Positions 9,373 to 17,453 of a stretch of DNA of 64,000 bases are shown piece after piece (positions within the stretch are counted from its first letter, which is position 1; each line of letters begins with the position of its first letter). The stretch is from Donghicola eburneus (lineage in GTDB: Bacteria > Pseudomonadota > Alphaproteobacteria > Rhodobacterales > Rhodobacteraceae): NCBI RefSeq assembly GCF_900115865.1, contig NZ_FOXY01000009.1:150585-214584 (forward strand). The letters are read 5' to 3'. The notes under the pieces are model-generated. The model was not told where the DNA came from. It did no database searches and saw only the letters and a program-made list of their open reading frames with translations. The translations under genes and the position numbers were made by a program.

Positions 9373-9916
9373 TTTGACCCCGATCACTGCGCTTGGCGCA
9401 CAAACCGCGCGGCAAGAAACGTTTGGCGCGCTCGCGATCACCGAGAATGCCGACCTTGGCATAGCCTCACTCGCCCTGCGAAAGGGGCAAGAGGCGCCGA
9501 TGGTCTTCGGCCTGACGCTGCCTGATGTGGGCAAAATCAGCGGAACCGATGGCACCAGTGCTTTTTGGACGGGCGCCGGCCAGTGGATGATCATGAGCGT
9601 GGGGCAGGGCACTAGCGACTTTGCCAAGGCCGTAAAGGACGAGGCTCCCGCCTGCTCTGTGACCGAACAGACCGATGGCTTTGTTGCGTTTGAGCTGACC
9701 AGCGACGCGGAAACGCTGGAAAGGCTGATGACCAAACTGGTGAACCTGCCCGCCTCAGCTTTTTCGGCAGGGTGCGCCACCCGCACGGGACTCGAACATA
9801 TGACGGTCTTCCTTGTTCGCCCAGCGGAGACGACCCTCACGGTGATCGGTATGCGGACCTTTGCAGATGCCCTCTGGCACGCCCTAAGCACTGCCGCCAA
9901 ACGATTGGAGACATGA
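9365..9916 (+). CDS. mgdD: N-methylglutamate dehydrogenase subunit D (sarcosine oxidase gamma-like)
   Basis: A 183-residue SoxG-like subunit. I choose GTG 9365, which overlaps the mgdC stop by 8 bases and is preceded by GAAGGAG; the frame is open for another 38 codons upstream but that would lie deep in mgdC. The motif GQWMIMS and the C-terminal [16 protein letters not shown] are typical of the gamma subunit, which is GcvT-fold related. It is followed one base later by folD. Confidence 0.8.
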   Translation: MTDLTPITALGAQTARQETFGALAITENADLGIASLALRKGQEAPMVFGLTLPDVGKISGTDGTSAFWTGAGQWMIMSVGQGTSDFAKAVKDEAPACSVTEQTDGFVAFELTSDAETLERLMTKLVNLPASAFSAGCATRTGLEHMTVFLVRPAETTLTVIGMRTFADALWHALSTAAKRLET

Positions 9917-9917
9917 G

Positions 9918-10835
9918 ATGAGCGCCACACTTCTGGACGGCAAAGCCTTTGCCGCGACCCTTCGCAGCAAAGTTTCTGAACACGTCAGCGGACTGAAGGA
10001 AACGCACGGGATTACCCCCGGCTTGGCCGTAGTTCTGGTCGGCGAAGACCCTGCGAGCGAGGTTTATGTTCGAAACAAAGCGCGGCAAACCGTCGAAACC
10101 GGCATGCAATCCTTTGAACACCGTCTGCCTGCCGAGACTTCCGAAGCCGATCTGCTGGCCCTGATTGACCAGCTGAACAATGATCCGGCTGTGCACGGCA
10201 TTCTGGTGCAACTCCCTTTGCCGGGCCATATGAATGCGGATCTCGTGATCAATGCAATTGAACCCGCCAAGGATGTTGATGGCTTCCACATATCGAATGT
10301 TGGCCTGCTGGGAACGGGACAAAAGGCGATGGTGCCCTGCACGCCGCTGGGTTGCCTGATGTTGCTTCGCGATCACCTTGGATCTCTGTCCGGCTTGAAT
10401 GCGGTCGTGGTAGGCCGCTCGAACATCGTAGGCAAACCGATGGCGCAACTGCTGCTAGGAGATAGCTGCACGGTCACCATAGCGCATTCCCGCACCAAAG
10501 GGATTGAGGCGCTGTGCCGCTCTGCCGATATTCTCGTCGCTGCGGTCGGACGTCCGGAGATGATCAAGGGCGACTGGATCAAATCTGGAGCGACTGTGAT
10601 CGACGTCGGCATTAACCGCATTGATGCCCCTGAAAAGGGACTGCGCGAGGATGGCACCGTCAAAACCCGCCTCGTGGGCGACGTCGACTTTGACAGCGCT
10701 GTTCAGATCGCTGCAGCAATCACACCTGTCCCCGGCGGCGTCGGCCCGATGACCATCGCCTGCCTTTTGGCCAACACCGTGACGGCATGCTGCCGTGCAA
10801 ACGGTTTGCCAGAGCCCCAAGGCCTAACCGCCTAA
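9918..10835 (+). CDS. folD: bifunctional methylene-THF dehydrogenase/cyclohydrolase
   Basis: A 305-residue FolD. The catalytic lysine region [14 protein letters not shown], the signature [12 protein letters not shown], the NADP motif [18 protein letters not shown] and [16 protein letters not shown] are all intact. It oxidises the methylene-THF released by MgdABCD to 10-formyl-THF. The gene starts one base after mgdD, in the same operon, and is followed by purU, which makes a dedicated C1 oxidation branch; a housekeeping folD may exist elsewhere. Confidence 0.95.
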   Translation: MSATLLDGKAFAATLRSKVSEHVSGLKETHGITPGLAVVLVGEDPASEVYVRNKARQTVETGMQSFEHRLPAETSEADLLALIDQLNNDPAVHGILVQLPLPGHMNADLVINAIEPAKDVDGFHISNVGLLGTGQKAMVPCTPLGCLMLLRDHLGSLSGLNAVVVGRSNIVGKPMAQLLLGDSCTVTIAHSRTKGIEALCRSADILVAAVGRPEMIKGDWIKSGATVIDVGINRIDAPEKGLREDGTVKTRLVGDVDFDSAVQIAAAITPVPGGVGPMTIACLLANTVTACCRANGLPEPQGLTA

Positions 10836-10906
10836 TCCCCATCTTTCACACAAAAAACAAACAGATAGGGCGCGCCCCGCAGCGCGCTGCCAACTCGGAG
10901 TATGTC

Positions 10907-11791
10907 ATGTCGAAATATTGCCTCACCGTCACCTGTGACACCAGCCGCGGCATCGTGGCCGCGATTTCCACTTTCTTGGCCGAGCACGGATGCAACATCA
11001 CCGACTGCTCGCAGTTCGATGACATGGACACCAGCCAGTTCTTTATGCGCGTCGGCTTTGCCTCTGAAACCGGCGCGACGCTGGAGGAATTGGAAGCAGC
11101 CTTTGCTCCCGTGGTCGAGAAATTCGGAATGCAGGCAGCCTTCCACAACGAAGCCGAGAAGATGAAAGTCGTTATCATGGTCAGTCGCTTTGGCCACTGC
11201 CTGAACGATTTGCTCTACCGTGTCCGCATTGGTGCTCTGCCGATTGAGGTGGTCGCAGTGATCTCGAACCACATGGATTACCAAAAGGCTGTCGTGAACG
11301 CCGACATTCCGTTCCATTGCATCAAGGTGACCAAAGACAACAAACCAGAGGCCGAAGCTGCCATCATGAAGGTGGTCGAGGATGCAGAGGCAGACCTGAT
11401 CGTGTTGGCCCGCTATATGCAGATCCTGTCGGATGAGATGTGCGAAAAGATGTCGGGACGGATTATCAACATCCATCACTCGTTCTTACCGTCATTCAAG
11501 GGCGCAAACCCCTATAAACAAGCTTATGCCCGCGGCGTGAAATTGATCGGAGCGACCTCTCACTATGTGACCGCCGATCTGGACGAAGGTCCGATCATCG
11601 AGCAGGACATCGTTCGCGTAACCCATGCGCAGTCGCCCGCAGACTATGTGTCGCTTGGCCGTGATGTCGAAGCGCAGGTGCTTGCACGTGCTGTGCATGC
11701 CCACGCCCACCATCGCGTTTTCCTGAATGGCAATAAAACTGTCGTCGTTCCGGCCTCTCCCAGCTCCTACACCTCGGAAAAAATGGGCTAA
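10907..11791 (+). CDS. purU: formyltetrahydrofolate deformylase
   Basis: A 294-residue PurU. Residues 1-85 are an ACT regulatory domain (MSKYCLTVTCDTSRGIVAAI); the rest is a formyltransferase-fold hydrolase with VSRFGHCLNDLLYR, NIHHSFLPSFKGA and TADLDEGPIIEQD holding the catalytic Asn, His and Asp. It releases formate from 10-formyl-THF, ending the C1 branch of methylamine oxidation. Start ATG 10907 is chosen over an out-of-frame ATG 5 bases earlier; CGGAG lies 8 bases upstream. A terminator follows. Confidence 0.93.
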   Translation: MSKYCLTVTCDTSRGIVAAISTFLAEHGCNITDCSQFDDMDTSQFFMRVGFASETGATLEELEAAFAPVVEKFGMQAAFHNEAEKMKVVIMVSRFGHCLNDLLYRVRIGALPIEVVAVISNHMDYQKAVVNADIPFHCIKVTKDNKPEAEAAIMKVVEDAEADLIVLARYMQILSDEMCEKMSGRIINIHHSFLPSFKGANPYKQAYARGVKLIGATSHYVTADLDEGPIIEQDIVRVTHAQSPADYVSLGRDVEAQVLARAVHAHAHHRVFLNGNKTVVVPASPSSYTSEKMG

Positions 11792-11815
11792 GACGCGCAA
11801 CGCATCCAGTTTTGA

Positions 11816-11844
11816 GAGGCTCGGCAGTTCGCCGGGCCTCTTTT
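11816..11844 (+). terminator. terminator after purU
   Basis: GAGGCTCGGC pairs with GCCGGGCCTC (one wobble) around AGTTC and is followed by TTTT. It ends the mgdABCD-folD-purU transcript and shows that a GTG at 11846 is not the start of the next gene. Confidence 0.75.
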
Positions 11845-11895
11845 CGTGTGCGCGATTGGCTCGAGGGCTCTGGACCAATCACGTCACAACACCTT

Positions 11896-11937
11896 AAAGT
11901 CGGTCCTTGTTTCATGCCTTTACCAAGGACCGACTTT
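11896..11937. promoter_or_regulatory. perfect 14-bp inverted repeat over the gntR start
   Basis: AAAGTCGGTCCTTG and its exact reverse complement CAAGGACCGACTTT are separated by 14 bases. The right arm contains AAGGA, the likely ribosome site of the gntR gene, and runs into its TTG start. It may be an operator for autorepression or an RNA hairpin that masks the ribosome site. Confidence 0.6.
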
Positions 11938-12649
11938 GCAGAACCCTTCGACGCCAGCGGATGGGGCCTACCTTCCGGGGGCAACCGTCAAATACGTTAT
12001 TGAAACGCTCTCGACGCGGATCGCCACGCAGGAATACGCGACAGAAGAGCGTCTTCCTTCGGAACGTCAGTTGGCGCAGGAATTGGGTGTTGCACGAAAC
12101 ACCGTGCGCGAAGCCCTAGACCACTTGGAAAGCCGCGGCATGATCCGCCGTCGTCCTGGGTCCGGTTCGTTTGTCACGTATGACCCGAATATCGAAGGCA
12201 AGACTCTGTCCCCCGTGGCCGCTGAAACTGGCCCACTGCAATTGCAGGTGATGCGCGGGATCATCGAGCCCGAGATGGTCCGATTGGCCATTGTGAACAT
12301 GTCGCCCAAGCAAATTGAGGCCCTGTCCGTAGTCTTGTCCAAAATGGAAAAGGTCCAGACCGACGCCACAGCCTTTGTCCGCTTGGAAGAGGAGTTCCAC
12401 AGATTGCTGGCCGAAGGCACCGGCAACCCATTGCTTGTGGCCTGTTACAATCTGGTCTTGGATGCACGGCGTCAGTCATTCCGCGCAGCGATGTATCGTC
12501 GTCACCTGACGCCCATGCGTCTGGCCATCTACCAGCGCGGCTATAATGGCCTGTTCAATGCCATCGCTGCCCGCGACATCGAAGAGGCCAGCGAATTCAT
12601 GAAGCTCGCTTTGATAGAAGATCAAAGGCTTTTGCTGCAAGAGGACTGA
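11936..12649 (+). CDS. GntR family (FCD) transcription regulator
   Basis: A 237-residue FadR-subfamily regulator. The winged helix is at residues about 25-85 (ERLPSERQLAQELGVARNTVREALDHLESRGMIRRRPG) and the all-helical FCD ligand domain follows (RLEEEFHRLLAEGTGNPLL, a typical metal/ligand segment). The frame is open from 11846, but that start lies in the purU terminator; TTG 11936 has AAGGA at a spacing of 6 and is preferred. It stands between the C1/mgd operon and the amt-dmm operon and likely controls one of them. Confidence 0.82.
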   Translation: MQNPSTPADGAYLPGATVKYVIETLSTRIATQEYATEERLPSERQLAQELGVARNTVREALDHLESRGMIRRRPGSGSFVTYDPNIEGKTLSPVAAETGPLQLQVMRGIIEPEMVRLAIVNMSPKQIEALSVVLSKMEKVQTDATAFVRLEEEFHRLLAEGTGNPLLVACYNLVLDARRQSFRAAMYRRHLTPMRLAIYQRGYNGLFNAIAARDIEEASEFMKLALIEDQRLLLQED

Positions 12650-12913
12650 TTGGTTCAACCGGTCCAACGGCAGCTCCGAACCAGTCCAACGCCTCTTATC
12701 TTAGCCCAAAGAGCCCAGATCGCGCAGGTGATTCACCCGCGCGGCCCATCCTCGCTTGTACACGATAGCGCGAACGGACGTCAAAAACCGTCAAGAGCCC
12801 GCCTAAAACTTCATCAAAGATGAGGCCGATGCTTGGGTTTTAACAGACCTGTCCGTCAAAAATATTTCCTACCACGAAAAAAGTTTATCCCAAGGTGATT
12901 TTCACCGTTCACT

Positions 12914-12932
12914 TGGTCCTGTCGAGGGACCA
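12914..12932. promoter_or_regulatory. inverted repeat TGGTCC-N7-GGACCA
   Basis: TGGTCC and GGACCA form a perfect 6-bp inverted repeat 76 bases before the amt start. The core GGTCC/GGACC also occurs in the larger inverted repeat at the gntR start, so it may be a site for the same regulator. Confidence 0.4.
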
Positions 12933-12941
12933 TTCCATAAA

Positions 12942-12957
12942 ATTGGTTTGAGCCAAT
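12942..12957. promoter_or_regulatory. inverted repeat ATTGG-N6-CCAAT
   Basis: ATTGG and CCAAT flank six bases, 50 bases before the amt start; a second candidate operator in the amt promoter region. Confidence 0.3.
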
Positions 12958-13007
12958 CCGGTCCGCTCGCAGACTCTTCGCAAGTCTAACAGGACGAGGA
13001 TAACGCA

Positions 13008-14387
13008 TTGGAACAAGATCTCGCATCTCTGGCTGCCGCTGTCGCGGAGCTGACGGACAAGGCGGCCGCCACCAACGGCACCTTTGCCGAAACATTCTAC
13101 TATCTGACGATCCCGCTCATGGTCCTGATCCATGCCGGGTTCCTCGCTTATGAAATGGGCGCATCGCGGTCGAAAAACGCGCTGGCCTCTGGCATCAAGA
13201 ACATTCTCGCGTTCGCGATGATCATCCCCTTCTTCTACTTTGTCGGCTGGTGGATCTACTGGGCCTTCCCCACAGGTCTGACCCTCAGCGAAGGCGCAAT
13301 GGGCATTTCCGGATTGGCCTATGCCAACGAGATCGCCTTGCCGTGGAGCCAATATATGGGCCCCAATTTGGACGATCGCTCATCGGGCGTTTTCTGGGGC
13401 GCATTCGTCCTGTTCGCCGCAACCACCGCGTCGATCATGTCCGGCGGCGTCATCGAGCGCATCAAGCTCACCGGCTTTGTTGTGCTGGCCATCATTCTGG
13501 GCTCGTTCGTCTGGATTCTGGCAGGCGCATGGGGCTGGCACTCTGACGGTTGGCTGGTCACCCAGTGGGGCTACCACGACTTTGGCGCGGCGGGTGTTGT
13601 GCACATGATCGCGGGCTTCTTTACCCTTGGCGTTCTGATGAACCTCGGGCCGCGGATCGGCAAGTTCAATGCGGACGGTTCCGCAAACCACATCGCGGGC
13701 CACTCAATGCCTATGACCTTGATCGGCCTGATGCTGATCATCGCGGGCTTCTGGGGCTTCCTCATGGGCTGCGTCATCGTTCCCGGCGAAGCATGGTCGT
13801 GGGGCGATACCATCGAAGCCACCATCTACGGCACGCCCATGACCATCTCGGGCATGACCTTCAACACCTTGATGGGCTTTGCTGGTGGCATCATCGGGGC
13901 ATGGATGGTTACGCGTGATCCGTTCTGGATGATGTCCGGTGCGCTTGGCGGCATCATCTCTTGTGCGGCGGGTCTTGACCTGTGGTACCCGCCTATGGCC
14001 TTTGCCATCGGCTTCATCGGCGCCTGCGCCATGCCATTTGTGGCGTCGTTCGTCGAACGTCGCGGCATCGACGATGCGGTTGGCGCATTTGCCGTCCACG
14101 GTTTCCTTGGCATGTGGGGCCTGCTGGCCGTCGGCATCGCAGCCCAAGGCTACCCAGCCCTGTTTGGCGAGGACGTGATCACCACATCGTTCATCGGCCA
14201 GTTGGTTGGCGCGATCGTTATGGGTCTGCTTGGCTTTGTTCCTGGTTACGTTGCCTCGTGGATCCTGAAGGTCACAGGCCAGCTGCGCGTCCCCGCCGAA
14301 GCCGAAGTGCTGGGTCTGGACGCGGTCAAAGTCCCTGCCTCTGCCTATCCCGAAGCTCTGCACCCGTCGGTCAGCCCCGCCGAGTGA
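13008..14387 (+). CDS. amt: ammonium transporter (Amt family)
   Basis: A 459-residue Amt/Mep/Rh family channel with about 11 membrane helices. Both twin-histidine positions are present (GAAGVVHMIAG and FAVHGFLGMWG). There is no obvious cleavable signal; the N terminus is a charged helix (MEQDLASLAAAVAELTDKAA) before the first membrane segment. The start is TTG 13008 with GAGGA 7 bases upstream. In methylated-amine gene sets an Amt commonly sits next to dmm genes and may take up ammonium or methylammonium, or recapture ammonium lost from amine breakdown. Confidence 0.92.
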   Translation: MEQDLASLAAAVAELTDKAAATNGTFAETFYYLTIPLMVLIHAGFLAYEMGASRSKNALASGIKNILAFAMIIPFFYFVGWWIYWAFPTGLTLSEGAMGISGLAYANEIALPWSQYMGPNLDDRSSGVFWGAFVLFAATTASIMSGGVIERIKLTGFVVLAIILGSFVWILAGAWGWHSDGWLVTQWGYHDFGAAGVVHMIAGFFTLGVLMNLGPRIGKFNADGSANHIAGHSMPMTLIGLMLIIAGFWGFLMGCVIVPGEAWSWGDTIEATIYGTPMTISGMTFNTLMGFAGGIIGAWMVTRDPFWMMSGALGGIISCAAGLDLWYPPMAFAIGFIGACAMPFVASFVERRGIDDAVGAFAVHGFLGMWGLLAVGIAAQGYPALFGEDVITTSFIGQLVGAIVMGLLGFVPGYVASWILKVTGQLRVPAEAEVLGLDAVKVPASAYPEALHPSVSPAE

Positions 14388-14414
14388 CCCCCTGTCATCT
14401 GAAAGGAATACGCA

Positions 14415-14591
14415 ATGGAATCTCCGTTTGACATGACCACCTGGGACGGTGTCACCGGCGCCATCTACACAGGCTACGGATCGGCCGAAGGCTTCTGGCT
14501 CTTGCTCTGCCTCGTGCTTGTTGTCGTCGCGATCGTGTTCGGCTGGCGCCACGAAGAGCATGCCTACAAGGCAACCGAAAAGAAGGGCTGA
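14415..14591 (+). CDS. small one-helix membrane protein
   Basis: A 58-residue protein with a single hydrophobic segment at about residues 27-43 (GFWLLLCLVLVVVAIVFGW), an acidic/polar N terminus and a charged C terminus ending KATEKKG. It starts 27 bases after amt with a GAAAGGA site and is surely in the same operon. I do not recognise a named family. Being directly behind an Amt gene and having one helix, it may be an accessory subunit of that transporter or a small component of the dmm system. Confidence 0.7.
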   Translation: MESPFDMTTWDGVTGAIYTGYGSAEGFWLLLCLVLVVVAIVFGWRHEEHAYKATEKKG

Positions 14592-14617
14592 GCCCTTTGA
14601 CGGGCCGCTTTGGTCCG

Positions 14618-14647
14618 GCGCTGGCGGCACGGTCCCGCCGCCAGCGC
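14618..14647 (+). other. 11-bp perfect intergenic hairpin before dmmD
   Basis: GCGCTGGCGGC pairs perfectly with GCCGCCAGCGC around an 8-base loop. No T run follows, so it is probably a 3'-end stabiliser, processing site or weak attenuator inside the amt-dmm operon. Confidence 0.5.
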
Positions 14648-14692
14648 ACCCCCATCCAACACCACACTGACTGACCCGTAAGGACGAACACA

Positions 14693-15826
14693 ATGATCGC
14701 ATCATGGAGATTTTCCGCATTGGCGGACCGGCACCGCGCCATGGGCTCCGATCTCGAAGACTGGAGCGGCATGGGCACCGCGTGGACCTATGACAAAGAT
14801 CAGACCGAAGAATATCTGGCGATCCGCACCAAAGCTGGCGTCATGGATGTCTCGGGCCTGAAAAAGGTCCACATCTCTGGCCCGCACGCACAATACGTGA
14901 TCGACAAAGCCACGACCCGCAATATTGAGAAGCTAAAGCCCGGCCGGTCGACCTATGCGACTATGCTGAACGAAGCGGGCAAGTTCATCGACGACTGCGT
15001 GATCTACCGCATGGGGCCGCACAGCTTTATGGTCGTGCATGGCTCTGGCTCGGGCCACGAGCAGCTGACCAAATTTGCGGCGGGCCGCAACTGCGTGATC
15101 ATGTTCGACGACGACCTGCACGACATTTCGCTTCAGGGGCCTTTGGCCGTCGACTATCTGGAAAAGCACGTGCCTGGCATTCGCGATGTGGTCTATTTCA
15201 GCCATATCCAGACCACACTATTTGGCAAACCGGTCATGATTTCGCGCACTGGATACACTGGTGAGCGCGGCTACGAAATTTTCTGCCGCCGTCAAGATGC
15301 CCCCGAGATCTGGGACACCATCGTGACCGAGGGCGTCGAGATGGGCATCATCCCGACCCGCTTTACTACGCTCGATTGGTTGCGGGCCGAAAGCTACCTG
15401 CTCTTCTTCCCTTACGACAACTCGGAAATGTACCCCTTCGAGGAAGAGGCTGCTGGCGACACCCTGTGGGAACTGGGGCTCGATTTCACAGTCTCGCCCG
15501 GCAAAACCGGCTTCTGCGGCGCCGAAGAGCATTACCGCTTGAAAGGCAAAGAGCGCTTCAAAGTATATGGCGTGAAACTTGAGGGCACCGAGCCTGCCCC
15601 CGAAGGCGCGCCCTTGCTCAAAGATGGCAAGGAAGTCGGCGTGGTGACAATCGGCATGTACTCCGAATTGAACGGCCACAACGTCGGCATCGCACGGATG
15701 CCCGTCGACTGCGCGGTCGATGGCACCGCCCTGACCGTCAAGGTCGGCGAAACAGACGTGCCCGCCATCGCGCATCCGATGCCCTTCTACGACGTCGACA
15801 AAAAGCGGCGCACTGCCAAAGGCTAA
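14693..15826 (+). CDS. dmmD: GcvT-like aminomethyltransferase of the dimethylamine cluster
   Basis: A 377-residue GcvT/DmdA-fold protein (DVSGLKKVHISGPHAQYVID, SRTGYTGERGYEIF, FTTLDWLRAESYLLFFPYDN). The fold binds tetrahydrofolate and moves a C1 unit from an amine or sulfonium. Its place directly before the dimethylamine monooxygenase subunits matches dmmD of Roseobacter-type dmm clusters. A likely job is capturing the formaldehyde-level C1 made by N-demethylation on THF, so that FolD and PurU can oxidise it; this is inferred. DMSP demethylase is an alternative by fold but not by context. Start ATG 14693, site AAGGAC. Confidence 0.8.
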   Translation: MIASWRFSALADRHRAMGSDLEDWSGMGTAWTYDKDQTEEYLAIRTKAGVMDVSGLKKVHISGPHAQYVIDKATTRNIEKLKPGRSTYATMLNEAGKFIDDCVIYRMGPHSFMVVHGSGSGHEQLTKFAAGRNCVIMFDDDLHDISLQGPLAVDYLEKHVPGIRDVVYFSHIQTTLFGKPVMISRTGYTGERGYEIFCRRQDAPEIWDTIVTEGVEMGIIPTRFTTLDWLRAESYLLFFPYDNSEMYPFEEEAAGDTLWELGLDFTVSPGKTGFCGAEEHYRLKGKERFKVYGVKLEGTEPAPEGAPLLKDGKEVGVVTIGMYSELNGHNVGIARMPVDCAVDGTALTVKVGETDVPAIAHPMPFYDVDKKRRTAKG

Positions 15827-15845
15827 GCGCCCATCCCGTCACCGC

Positions 15846-15866
15846 GGGGGCGCGCCTTGCGCCCCC
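15846..15866 (+). other. 8-bp intergenic hairpin between dmmD and dmmA-like gene
   Basis: GGGGGCGC pairs perfectly with GCGCCCCC around GCCTT. No T run follows; comparable to the hairpins at 2399-2414 and 14618-14647. Confidence 0.45.
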
Positions 15867-15898
15867 ACACTGACCGTCCAACAGGAAATTCGTTCGCT

Positions 15899-16501
15899 AT
15901 GTCTATGACAGAATTCTCTCCATCGATCGAAAGCCGACCGACCTATGCCCCTCTGACATCTCATGGTGCCGCGCCTGCAATTATGGTCGCGGACGCCGCA
16001 GGTGCCGCCGCGCTCGCGGATTTAGCCGCGTCTGACAGTTCGGTCATGGACAAGGCCCATGTGGTTCTTGTGGCCCCCACCGCCGAAGGCCCCAGCCAGA
16101 TTCAGTCGCTGCGCCCCTTGGCCGTTCACGTCACCCCAGATCTTGATGCCGCGGGCCCAATGCTAAAACAACTGCTTGGAACTGCGCGGATGGGCACCCA
16201 ACTGTTTCTGGCCGGGTCCGAGGGCCTGATGGGCCACATGTCCGCCCTTGCCACCGCCGAGGGGCTGCCGCTGGATGCCATTCAGATGGAACATCGCGGC
16301 ACCATCGCGCGCCGTATGCAATGCGTGCACTGCAAAGGCATCACAGACAACGTGACCACTGACCCGTTCACCTGCTCTCATTGCGGGCTGACGTTGTTTG
16401 TGCGCGATCACTTCTCGCGGCGCCTTGGCGCATTCCAAGGGGTTTGCGTGGACGCGGAAACGCCTGGCGTCGTCCCAGACAGCGTGGAGATCCGTCCATG
16501 A
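15899..16501 (+). CDS. dimethylamine monooxygenase subunit, DmmA-like with zinc ribbon
   Basis: A 200-residue protein. The first 120 residues look like a Rossmann-type domain (HVVLVAPTAEGPSQIQSL...LFLAGSEGLMGHMSALA); the C-terminal part has a four-cysteine ribbon (CVHCKGI, then CSHCGLTLFVRDHFSRRLGAFQGV). This matches the small DmmA-type subunit of dimethylamine monooxygenase, between dmmD and the reductase. Start at ATG 15899 (AGGAA upstream); a second ATG two codons later is possible. The stop overlaps the next gene by ATGA. Subunit naming differs between sources, so I leave the symbol blank. Confidence 0.78.
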   Translation: MSMTEFSPSIESRPTYAPLTSHGAAPAIMVADAAGAAALADLAASDSSVMDKAHVVLVAPTAEGPSQIQSLRPLAVHVTPDLDAAGPMLKQLLGTARMGTQLFLAGSEGLMGHMSALATAEGLPLDAIQMEHRGTIARRMQCVHCKGITDNVTTDPFTCSHCGLTLFVRDHFSRRLGAFQGVCVDAETPGVVPDSVEIRP

Positions 16502-17445
16502 ACAAATTGACGCTCGAGGTCACCGAAACCCAGCAACTGTCCCCGCTGGTCAAGCGCTTCCGCTTTGAACACCCCGATGGCTCGGCATTGCCCCTCTTTT
16601 CAGGCGGCGCCCACATCACCGTTGAAATGCCCGAAGGCGAGCTGATCCGCCGCAATTCCTATTCTCTGGTGTCGGACCCGTATGACGGATCTGGCTACGA
16701 AATCGCGGTACGCCGAGAGGACACCGGCCGCGGCGGATCGCGCTACATGCACGAAAAAGTCAGCGAGGGCGACTTGATCACAGTGTCCGCGCCCAAGAAC
16801 CTGTTCCAATTGGACCTGCGCGCCAAGAAACACATTCTGATCGCGGGCGGCATTGGCATCACGCCCTTCCTGTCGCAACTGCGCCAGTTGGACCTAGCCC
16901 AAGCGCCTTTTGAGCTGCACTACGCCGCACGGTCCCGCAAAGAGGCCGCGGGCCTAGCCATGTTGCCGGAGGCTGCGCACATCCACATCCATATCTCCGA
17001 AGAAGGAAAACGGATGGATTTGGGAGAGATTTTGGACGGCCAGCCTCTTGGCACCCATGTCTACACCTGTGGCCCAGACGGCCTGATCAAGGCAGTCGCC
17101 GACCAAGCCGCACGCCTGAATTGGCCCACATCCTCGGTCCATTCCGAGGCGTTCACCGCCCCCCCACCAGGCGAGCCGTTCGAGGTCACCATCGCCTCGA
17201 CCGGGCAGAAGGTCCGCGTCAAAGCCGATCAAAGCCTGCTCGAAGCACTCGAAGCGGCCGGAATTGAGATTGACTATTCCTGCCGCGGCGGCGCCTGCGG
17301 ACGCTGTGAAACCAGCGTGACCTCTTGCGAAGGGCGCATCCTGCACCACGACCACTGGCTCAGCGACGACGAGCGCGCCGAGCAGACCAAAATCATGCCC
17401 TGCATGTCGCGTTTCAAAGGCACGCGGCTCGAACTCGATCTCTGA
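16498..17445 (+). CDS. PDR/VanB-type ferredoxin reductase of dimethylamine monooxygenase
   Basis: A 315-residue electron-transfer protein. Order: an FMN/FAD-binding barrel (RRNSYSLVSDP at about residues 45-55), an NAD(P)-binding domain (LIAGGIGITPFLSQLRQ, then THVYTCGPDGLI) and a C-terminal plant-type [2Fe-2S] ferredoxin domain (YSCRGGACGRCETSV and a fourth Cys in MPCMSR). It feeds electrons from NAD(P)H to the heme subunit encoded next. Overlaps the previous gene by ATGA and ends 8 bases before the next. Confidence 0.87.
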   Translation: MNKLTLEVTETQQLSPLVKRFRFEHPDGSALPLFSGGAHITVEMPEGELIRRNSYSLVSDPYDGSGYEIAVRREDTGRGGSRYMHEKVSEGDLITVSAPKNLFQLDLRAKKHILIAGGIGITPFLSQLRQLDLAQAPFELHYAARSRKEAAGLAMLPEAAHIHIHISEEGKRMDLGEILDGQPLGTHVYTCGPDGLIKAVADQAARLNWPTSSVHSEAFTAPPPGEPFEVTIASTGQKVRVKADQSLLEALEAAGIEIDYSCRGGACGRCETSVTSCEGRILHHDHWLSDDERAEQTKIMPCMSRFKGTRLELDL

Positions 17446-17453
17446 GGACTGCC

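Larger units (their letters stand above)
12650..13007. other. 358-bp regulatory gap upstream of amt
   Basis: No coding region is supported here. The end nearest amt has two inverted repeats (12914-12932 and 12942-12957), so the promoter and operators of the amt-dmm operon probably lie here. The start of the gap has several GGTTC/GGTCC-like words but no clear structure. Confidence 0.6.

Noticed and set aside
11846..11935. Earlier GTG start for the GntR gene
   Set aside because: It falls in the T tract of the purU terminator and lacks a ribosome site; TTG 11936 has AAGGA at good spacing.
13704..14720. 338-codon minus-strand frame opposite amt
   Set aside because: Shadow of the Amt gene and of the small membrane gene.
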